In this document: positions 24,406-31,008 of the stretch, piece after piece
How positions within the stretch are numbered: the first letter of the stretch is position 1
How the letters are laid out: every line of letters starts with the position of its first letter
Assembly: GCA_002471825.1 (NCBI GenBank)
Contig: DKQS01000006.1
Coordinates: 248,001 to 312,000 of the forward strand
Source: Flavobacteriaceae bacterium UBA7302
Lineage (GTDB): Bacteria; Bacteroidota; Bacteroidia; Flavobacteriales; Flavobacteriaceae
DNA length: 64,000 nucleotides
Direction of reading: 5' to 3'
Position numbers and translations under genes: made by a program
The notes under the pieces: model-generated
Seen by the model: the letters and a program-made list of their open reading frames with translations, nothing else
What the model was told of the DNA's origin: nothing
Databases searched by the model: none

Positions 24406-25167
24406 ATTTCAATTCTAATCGAACATAAAGAAAACATATTACGGGTTCATTCTGTTGAATCATTTGGCACACAAGACGGGCCAGGCATTCGAATGGTGGT
24501 GTTTCTTCAAGGATGCAAACTAAAGTGTTTGTATTGCCACAATCCCGATACTATTGATACATCGGGTGGACAAGAATACCATGTAGACGAGCTGGTGAAA
24601 ATGGCTATCCGTCAAAAATCCTATTTCGGACAAAAAGGCGGGGTTACGGTTTCTGGAGGAGAGCCCTTGTTACAATCGAAAGCTTTAATTCCTTTTCTTA
24701 AGAAACTAAAGGAGAACGGAATTCATACCAACATCGATACCAACGGTCGGATTTTAAATCATTTTACCAAAGAGTTATTGGATGAATATACCGACTTAGT
24801 AATGCTCGATATCAAACACATGACGGAGAAAGGATACGAGTTTATTACGGGCATGAAACGCAAGGAAACGACGTTCGACTTTGCCAAATATCGCGAAGAA
24901 AGCGGCAAACCCATGTGGCTCAGATACGTATTGATCCCTGGAATTACCAACAATCCGAAGCTTCTCAAACAAATGGGAGAATACTTCAAGGATTATACAA
25001 CAATAGAACGAATAGAAATTCAACCCTATCACAAATTAGGCATTCATAAATGGGAAGCTTTGGGATGGGATTACAAACTGAAAGACGCTAGAGAAAATAC
25101 CGTGGAAGAGATTCAAGAGGCGGTGGAAATTTTGAAAAACTACTTCAAGAAAGTAAGTGTCAACTAG
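24385..25167 (+). CDS. pflA: Pyruvate formate-lyase activating enzyme (radical SAM); start codon uncertain
   Basis: Radical SAM activase that makes the glycyl radical on PflB. The [4Fe-4S] motif is in GCKLKCLYCHNPD (CxxxCxxC) and is preceded by the family hallmark SFGTQDGPGIR; later elements are GGVTVSGGEPLLQ and LRYVLIPGITNNP. The only conventional start that keeps these motifs is TTG at 24385, which sits inside the terminator hairpin and adds about 17 atypical residues. In the conserved start region (xLRVHSVESFGT) the codon where related proteins have Met is ATA at 24436; from there the product would be 243 residues, like E. coli PflA (246). The gene order pflB-pflA-OFA transporter supports the role. 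Confidence 0.93.
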   Translation: MNFWDVLISILIEHKENILRVHSVESFGTQDGPGIRMVVFLQGCKLKCLYCHNPDTIDTSGGQEYHVDELVKMAIRQKSYFGQKGGVTVSGGEPLLQSKALIPFLKKLKENGIHTNIDTNGRILNHFTKELLDEYTDLVMLDIKHMTEKGYEFITGMKRKETTFDFAKYREESGKPMWLRYVLIPGITNNPKLLKQMGEYFKDYTTIERIEIQPYHKLGIHKWEALGWDYKLKDARENTVEEIQEAVEILKNYFKKVSVN

Positions 25168-25180
25168 CGAATAAAATCAT

Positions 25181-26458
25181 ATGATTATGGACCCAAAAAA
25201 ACTGAAAAATAGATGGTTAATTGCGGCATCAGCCATTGGAATTCACATTTCCATTGGTTCTGTTTATGCCTATTCGGTAATGACAAATCCCGTAAAAGAC
25301 ATTTTCTTGGTTGAAGGAAGTGTGATCAAGTGGGCTTTTAAAATTGCTATCCTATTTTTAGGATTCTCAGCAGCCATATTGGGCAAATGGGTTGAAAAAA
25401 TTGGTCCTAGAAAAAGTGGTACTATCGCAGGTTTGTTTTACGGAATCGGTATTGCCGGTACAGGATTGGCAATTCAATTAGAACTCCTTTGGCTATTCTA
25501 TTTGTGCTACGGAGTTTTAGGCGGAATCGGACTTGGAATCGGATATATTACACCGGTAAGCACCTTGGTAAAATGGTTCCCTGACCGAAGAGGATTGGCC
25601 ACAGGGATGGCTATTATGGGCTTTGGTTTTTCTGCCTTAATTTTTGGACCCGTGATGCAATGGCTTTTTGAGTCGTTCGGAGTTTACACCGCATTTTACA
25701 TATTGGGAATTGTTTATTTAGTGCTCATATTGTCCTCTTCTCAGTACATGGAAAAACCTCCATTGAACTTTGTACCCGAAGGCTTCTCTCCTGAAACTTC
25801 GAAAACCGTGGTCAAAGATTTGGCCAATATCGATGCCAATTCAGCCCTTAAAACTACACGATTTTACTACATCTGGATTATGATGTTCATCAATATCTCT
25901 TGTGGTATTGCACTCATTGCGGCAGCCAGTCCTTTGATGCAAGAAAAACTAAGCTACACACCCATGCAAGCTGCAGCGCTTGTAGGTATGATTGGTGTCT
26001 TTAATGGTTTGGGAAGGATATTCTGGTCGAGTTTATCCGATTACTTTGGAAGAGCCAATACCTATATCTTCTTTTTCGGGTTTCAGATGCTAGCCTTTTT
26101 CTTCTTGCCCAAAATCGGAATTGAAATTGTATTCTTGGTAGTGATATTTACAATCATCACTATGTATGGAGGCGGTTTTGCTATGTTACCAGCATTTTTA
26201 GGTGATTTATTCGGGACCAAACAATTAGGTGCCATCCATGGATTGGTTTTGGCCGCTTGGGCATTAGCCGGTGTATTTGGACCAACCGTTTATGATATGG
26301 TAAAGAGTTCTACTGGTTCGCTAGATATCACATTGGCCATATTCGGACTCCTATTTGTAATAGCTCTGATTGTTTCCATCTTGATGAAACGATTAATCGT
26401 TAAAAGTCTCAAAGAAGACGAAGGGAAACAATCAGAACTAAAACTATCTACATCCTAA
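25181..26458 (+). CDS. OFA-family major facilitator transporter (oxalate/formate antiporter-like)
   Basis: A 425-residue polytopic protein with about twelve membrane helices. The OFA signature is at the start (NRWLIAASAIGIHISIGSVYAYSV), with the loop-2/3 motif GPRKSGTIAG, the TM4-5 region GLGIGYITPVSTLVKWFPDRRG and the second-half GRIFWSSLSDYFGR. The family exchanges oxalate and formate or exports small monocarboxylates. Lying 13 bases after pflA, it is most simply a formate or pyruvate/lactate exporter serving PFL fermentation. Start is ATG 25181; ATG 25187 is also possible. It converges on the TonB receptor gene with only 12 bases between stops and no terminator. Confidence 0.88.
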   Translation: MIMDPKKLKNRWLIAASAIGIHISIGSVYAYSVMTNPVKDIFLVEGSVIKWAFKIAILFLGFSAAILGKWVEKIGPRKSGTIAGLFYGIGIAGTGLAIQLELLWLFYLCYGVLGGIGLGIGYITPVSTLVKWFPDRRGLATGMAIMGFGFSALIFGPVMQWLFESFGVYTAFYILGIVYLVLILSSSQYMEKPPLNFVPEGFSPETSKTVVKDLANIDANSALKTTRFYYIWIMMFINISCGIALIAAASPLMQEKLSYTPMQAAALVGMIGVFNGLGRIFWSSLSDYFGRANTYIFFFGFQMLAFFFLPKIGIEIVFLVVIFTIITMYGGGFAMLPAFLGDLFGTKQLGAIHGLVLAAWALAGVFGPTVYDMVKSSTGSLDITLAIFGLLFVIALIVSILMKRLIVKSLKEDEGKQSELKLSTS

Positions 26459-26470
26459 ACTTGGATAAGA

Positions 26471-28405
26471 TTAAAAATTTAATCGCAATCCGAGGTTGTA
26501 ATTTCTTCCTCGGGTTGCGTATCCAAATACGTCTTGGAAATCTTCGTTGAATACATTGGTCATTGAAGCCATAAAGGTCAACGTATCATCCAGTAAGGAA
26601 TAACTTGTATTCAAATCAAACAATTGATAGGATGGTAAGGTAGTAGTGACCGTTGAAAAGGTATTGCTGTCGAAGTAACTAGCAGTTCTATCTCCTACTC
26701 CTCTGTAGGTTAGGTTTACCTGTCCATCATCCGAATACTTATAGTTGATTTGTGTAAAAAACTTATTTCTTGGAATATAGTCGGCTTCTTGGGTCTTATT
26801 GGTATAGGTATAATTCCCATTAAAAGACAGTGATTCAGAAATTTGCCAATCAATAACAGATTCAAATCCATTGACATCAATCTTATTGTTTGCATTTACA
26901 TATTGTCCGAAAGGTGCCGTATTCAAGCTCATAAATATAATGGCATCGTTTTCTATGCGATCAAAATACACAAAGTTGAAATTAAACGCGTCTATTTTAC
27001 TTTCTACTCCGACTTCGAAAGTCCTACTCGTTTCAGGATTTAAAGCCGTGTTGCCAAAATCTGAAAACAACTGGTAAGTACTAGGCGCAATAAAAGCGGT
27101 ACTGTAGGTGGCAATTCCTCGAAGGGATACATTTTGGTCGTTTAGGATATTTCTTGTTGCAGAAAAGTCATATACCAAATGATTACCGTAATTACTGTGG
27201 ATGTTTAATCGTGCGCCAGCATTGAAAATCACACCTATTGGGGAATCGTAGTTTACCGACAAATATGGATCAGAAGTTGTAAAATTCGCAATAGATCGGT
27301 CTATATTTCCAAAGGGCGTAATGGAATTGTTATCATGCTCTTGGAAATTAAAGCCCGTAATCAATTGCAACTCATCACTTAATTTGTATTTGTTGACAAT
27401 ATCAATAAAAATACTTTCGCCTTCAAAAATGGATGTATTCAAAGTATTGGAAAAGGTTGAAAAATTATTATCCGTTCGCTTTACTCGTTGTACGCTTGCT
27501 AAGGCATAAAGTTCTCCATTTTTGTAGGTAATTCTTGGTTTTACTCCGTATCGAAACTGATATTGATCGCCAGAATTCAATTCGGTATCGGCAAAAATAC
27601 CTGCATCATAATCAAATCGGAAGGTGTCATAATGTAAGAAAGTCTCCACTGAAAACTTTGAACTGGCTTTGTAAGACACTGATGTGTAAAAGTTATAGGC
27701 TTCGTAGGGATCATCTTCAAAGGGCGTATTCGTATTACTTTTGGCAGATGACAAACCTTCAGTACCCAACATATTAAAGGAGGTTGTAATCTGAAAATCG
27801 GAAAGCTTTGCCCGAACATTTACATTTTGATTTCGAAAGGCCGTCAGCGCTGAACTCGTATTGGCTTCATTGTTCGTTCCTAAAGTCACCTCATAAGAAC
27901 CGGAGACTGAGTCTTTGGAATTCTTTTTCAAAATGATGTTAATCACCCCGGTTGCAGCCCCAGTACCATATAAGGTGGAAGAAGCACCTTTTAAAACCTC
28001 AATTTTTTCAATTTGATTAAGCGATAAAAACCGTAAATCAAACTCCTGATTGATCAAGGACGGATCTGTCACGGGAACCCCATCAATTAAAACCAATACT
28101 TGTCTGCTTCTACCACCGCGAACCAACAAGCTTCTTGGCTCGGAGGCATTAGTATTTGCTCCTCGAATTTCCACTCCGGTTAGATTATTCAATAGTTCAA
28201 GGACATTTTTTCCCTGATTCAATTGAATGTCTTTTTGGGAAATGGTGTTCACCACATTTGCCGTTTTTTTCTTGGACTGGGCAAATTTTGACGCGGTAAT
28301 AATAATTTCATCCAACTGCTCGATACTGTCTTTTTTTTGCTGAGCAGATGTGCTAAGTGCCAACAATACACCTAAGGCACAGGTCACAACTTTTTTGTTG
28401 ATCAT
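26471..28405 (-). CDS. btuB: TonB-dependent receptor, vitamin B12 transporter (BtuB-like)
   Basis: A 644-residue outer-membrane receptor. A signal peptide ends near ALSTSA-QQ; the TonB box region DEIIITASK is at ~residue 32; the plug domain (~45-155) has NVLELLNNLTGVEIRG, SLLVRGGRSRQVLVLIDGVPV and IEVLKGASSTLYGTGA; the rest is a 22-strand barrel ending in LGLRLNF with the terminal Phe used by the BAM complex. Length and plug are like E. coli BtuB (594 mature). The assignment to cobalamin rests mainly on the cobalamin riboswitch in its leader. It is divergent from a substrate-binding lipoprotein gene; no BtuCD genes are in the window. Confidence 0.92.
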   Translation of the reverse strand: MINKKVVTCALGVLLALSTSAQQKKDSIEQLDEIIITASKFAQSKKKTANVVNTISQKDIQLNQGKNVLELLNNLTGVEIRGANTNASEPRSLLVRGGRSRQVLVLIDGVPVTDPSLINQEFDLRFLSLNQIEKIEVLKGASSTLYGTGAATGVINIILKKNSKDSVSGSYEVTLGTNNEANTSSALTAFRNQNVNVRAKLSDFQITTSFNMLGTEGLSSAKSNTNTPFEDDPYEAYNFYTSVSYKASSKFSVETFLHYDTFRFDYDAGIFADTELNSGDQYQFRYGVKPRITYKNGELYALASVQRVKRTDNNFSTFSNTLNTSIFEGESIFIDIVNKYKLSDELQLITGFNFQEHDNNSITPFGNIDRSIANFTTSDPYLSVNYDSPIGVIFNAGARLNIHSNYGNHLVYDFSATRNILNDQNVSLRGIATYSTAFIAPSTYQLFSDFGNTALNPETSRTFEVGVESKIDAFNFNFVYFDRIENDAIIFMSLNTAPFGQYVNANNKIDVNGFESVIDWQISESLSFNGNYTYTNKTQEADYIPRNKFFTQINYKYSDDGQVNLTYRGVGDRTASYFDSNTFSTVTTTLPSYQLFDLNTSYSLLDDTLTFMASMTNVFNEDFQDVFGYATRGRNYNLGLRLNF

Positions 28406-28508
28406 GTTAAAAAATTTACTGATTCATTAAAATCCGGTAAATGTCAAGTACAAAATGTTAGAAATCGTACGTAAACTTTTATCCCGAAAGCTTTGTTACT
28501 CGTAGATT

Positions 28509-28705
28509 GAGGCAGGTCTCCTGACTTATTTCTTTGTTGTCTACCTTCCCATCTCACCAAAAAATCTTCAGCAAAAACAGTGGTCTAAGACGAACAACAA
28601 ACTCGGTTAAGAGATTTCGAATACCCTTCGAAATGAAAATTACAGTTGCGGGAACAGTTCTAGATTCTAACTAGATTCCCTTTTAATTCCTTTTAAATAC
28701 ACTTT
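28509..28705 (-). promoter_or_regulatory. Cobalamin (adenosylcobalamin) riboswitch in the btuB leader
   Basis: The minus-strand leader contains the cobalamin-aptamer landmarks in order: AAAAGGGAAT, GAATCTAGAACTGTTCCCGC with CCCGCAACTGTAA, a CCACTG-like core element, GATGGGAAGG, and the B12 box AGTCAGGAGACCTGCC (28526-28511). About 100 bases separate it from the btuB ATG, enough for an expression platform. High cobalamin should repress btuB. It lies on the btuB strand and cannot act on the divergent binding-protein gene. Confidence 0.92.
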
Positions 28706-28727
28706 AAAAAGAAACCAAAATCTTAGT

Positions 28728-28735
28728 CAAAAGTA
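28728..28735 (-). promoter_or_regulatory. -7 box for btuB transcript
   Basis: Minus strand TACTTTTG matches TAnnTTTG. Transcription would start near 28721, about 16 bases before the riboswitch. The region between this box and the divergent gene holds only AT-rich sequence and a weak plus-strand TATCTTTA box. Confidence 0.5.
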
Positions 28736-28820
28736 CAATTTATCCGCCAGTACATCTAAACCTTTTTGCTTTTTGTTTTAATATCTTTAAATCCGAAAAT
28801 CAATTCGTTTTATAATCCTT

Positions 28821-29972
28821 ATGATTTCGATCTCTACTATCTATTTCAAGAGCAAGACAGCTAAATTAAATCTGTTCAACAGCATTCTCATTCCATTGTC
28901 TTTATGCTTTTTGATGGGTTGTAACATCGGAGAAAAAAACAAATTGGTGAACAGCAATTCTTTAAAATATGCCAAGGGCTTTAACATAGAAAAAGAGGGT
29001 GACCGTCGAATATTGAAAATTTTAGCAGCTTACCAAGGTTCAAAAGATATATCCTCCTATCAGTTTGATCGAAATCCGGGTCCTATTACTATTCAAATAC
29101 CAATTAAGAGAATCGTTCCCACTTCCACCACTCACATCCCGATGATTGAACTATTGGGAGAAGAGCAAAGCATCGTAGGTTTTCCGAACACCAATTTTGT
29201 TTCGTCAGAAAAAACCAGACGATTGATTGAGGCCGGAAAGATTAAAGAAGTCGGTATCCAAGGTAATCTAAATACAGAAATTCTATTAGCGTTGAAGCCA
29301 GATGCCGTTGTTTCTTATGCAGTTAACGGCCCTGAAAAATCATTGCAACTTATTGAACGATCGAATATTCCCGTGATCTATAATGGCGATTGGTTAGAGA
29401 ATTCTCCCTTAGGTAAGGCCGAATGGATCAAGGTATTCGGTTTGTTGTTCGACAAGGAAAAAGAAGCGGACAGTATTTTTAATGCCATTGAAGAAGAATA
29501 CCTAAAAGCCGTTCAATTGGCCAATACAGCAACCATAAAACCAGCGGTACTTTCAGGAGCTATCATGAGCAACGATATATGGAACCTGCCTGCTGGGGAA
29601 AGTTACGTTGCACAATTCTTAAAAGATTCCAATACCCATTATCTATGGGAGGAAACAGATGGTAAAGGAAGTCTGAATCTCAGTTTTGAAAGTGTTTTTG
29701 AAAAAGCCAAAAGTGCTGACTTTTGGATTGCACCAGGTTATTTTTCTGCGAAGGAACAAATGGTTCAAGCCAATAAATTGTATGCTGAATTTGACGCCTA
29801 TAAAAATGATAGAATATACACACCTACCAGCAAACAGGGAAGTTCTGGTGGTGTATTGTATTACGAACTCGCAACGGTGAGACCAGATCTTGTACTTAAA
29901 GACATCATAAAGATTACCCATCCAGGACTGCTTCCCGATTATGAGCTTACTTTTTTTGAGAAGATGAAGTAA
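28821..29972 (+). CDS. ABC transporter substrate-binding lipoprotein (helical-backbone metal/cobalamin receptor type)
   Basis: A 383-residue lipoprotein: lipobox LMGC with Cys34 after an unusually long N-region, so a later start is possible. The mature part fits the class III binding-protein fold (BtuF/FhuD/FecB): IKRIVPTSTTHIPMIELLGE, VGFPNTNFVSSEKTRRLI, LALKPDAVVSYAV, and the C-terminal NDRIYTPTSKQGSSGGVLYYELATVRPDLVLKD. Ligand is probably cobalamin or another corrinoid/iron chelate, inferred from the divergent btuB. Neither the permease nor the ATPase is nearby. Its stop abuts the stop of the convergent racemase gene with no bases between. Confidence 0.85.
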   Translation: MISISTIYFKSKTAKLNLFNSILIPLSLCFLMGCNIGEKNKLVNSNSLKYAKGFNIEKEGDRRILKILAAYQGSKDISSYQFDRNPGPITIQIPIKRIVPTSTTHIPMIELLGEEQSIVGFPNTNFVSSEKTRRLIEAGKIKEVGIQGNLNTEILLALKPDAVVSYAVNGPEKSLQLIERSNIPVIYNGDWLENSPLGKAEWIKVFGLLFDKEKEADSIFNAIEEEYLKAVQLANTATIKPAVLSGAIMSNDIWNLPAGESYVAQFLKDSNTHYLWEETDGKGSLNLSFESVFEKAKSADFWIAPGYFSAKEQMVQANKLYAEFDAYKNDRIYTPTSKQGSSGGVLYYELATVRPDLVLKDIIKITHPGLLPDYELTFFEKMK

Positions 29973-30662
29973 TTATTTCGTCGAAAATTCGAAGCCTGTT
30001 CGGGCATGAATTTCTGTCGTATTGAATAAGGGGATATTTACATCGGACGGTTGAATTAACAATGGTATTTCCGTACAACCCAAGATAACCCCTTCGGCTC
30101 CATTTGCTTTTAAGCTTTGAATTATCTCTAAGTATTGCTGCTTCGAAGATTCCTTTAATTCGCCAAAAGCCAATTCTTCATAGATCACTCGATGAATTAT
30201 TTCGCGATCTTTTTCATTGGGGATGATGGTTTCAATATCATTTTCTTTTAAGACCGACTCATAAAAATCCTTTTCCATGGTGTACTTGGTACCCAAAAGT
30301 CCTACTTTACTAATCCCTTTGTTTATAATAGCTTTTGCTGTAGCCGAAGCAATATGAATGATGGGAATGGATACCTTTTGCTGGGCGTAAGGCTGACACA
30401 AATGCATGGTATTGGCTCCTATCAAGATGCAAGACGCTCCTGCTTTCTCAAGGTCCTGGGCAGCCTCGGAGATGATGTCGTTCAATTGATCCCAATTTCC
30501 TTGGGTTTGCAGTTTTGAAATAACCCCGAAGTCCATAGAATTAATCAAAAGTTTGGCCGAATGCTTTGGACCATACTTTTTTGTTGCCAATTCATTTAGA
30601 ATACGATAATACAAAATCGTAGATTCTGAGGTCATTCCGCCAATGATACCAATTTTACGCAT
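29973..30662 (-). CDS. Aspartate/glutamate racemase family protein
   Basis: About 229 residues from the ATG at 30662 (MRKIGIIGGMTSESTILYY); an upstream in-frame start is less likely. It belongs to the Asp/Glu racemase superfamily of two-cysteine, cofactor-independent enzymes. The second catalytic cysteine is present (GVILGCTEIPLL), but the first motif reads ILIGANTMHLC, with Ala where racemases have Cys (usually CNTxH). This could mean a changed reaction or a shifted thiol. The start overlaps the end of the DUF2834 gene by eight bases, so they are coupled. Confidence 0.85.
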   Translation of the reverse strand: MRKIGIIGGMTSESTILYYRILNELATKKYGPKHSAKLLINSMDFGVISKLQTQGNWDQLNDIISEAAQDLEKAGASCILIGANTMHLCQPYAQQKVSIPIIHIASATAKAIINKGISKVGLLGTKYTMEKDFYESVLKENDIETIIPNEKDREIIHRVIYEELAFGELKESSKQQYLEIIQSLKANGAEGVILGCTEIPLLIQPSDVNIPLFNTTEIHARTGFEFSTK

Positions 30663-30990
30663 TGGTCTTTTCTCTTTGAAGTGCATTCTCTCGCATTAAA
30701 AGAAAAAGAGGAAAGGCAAAAGCTAATGCTACCAAGAATGTAGCCGGTATGATGACCCACCAATGCTTGATTTTTAATCGCAAGGATTCTGGAATTGCAA
30801 AAGCATAGAAAGCTAGCATCACAACGGTTAAATCGGCCCCAAAGGAAAGTCCAGCATAATTGTTTTGAGCATCTTGAAAGAAGCTGACCAAGGTGGCATT
30901 TTCCACAGTGGTAAAATACAGGTAGTTGTAGTACCAAGGATAGCAGAACCCAAGGATGGTCAAGATGATATATATATGCTTTCGTTTCAT
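30655..30990 (-). CDS. DUF2834 domain membrane protein
   Basis: A 111-residue integral membrane protein with three hydrophobic segments (about residues 5-22, 48-66 and 75-98). The arrangement, with YIILTILGFCYPWYYN at the start and FGADLTVVMLAFYAF in the middle, fits DUF2834. Function is unknown. The gene is 18 bases downstream of parC and overlaps the racemase-like gene by eight bases, so it may be co-transcribed with the topoisomerase genes without any evident functional link. Confidence 0.8.
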   Translation of the reverse strand: MKRKHIYIILTILGFCYPWYYNYLYFTTVENATLVSFFQDAQNNYAGLSFGADLTVVMLAFYAFAIPESLRLKIKHWWVIIPATFLVALAFAFPLFLLMRENALQREKTNA

Positions 30991-31008
30991 TCTAATTTTG
31001 CGAGAACA

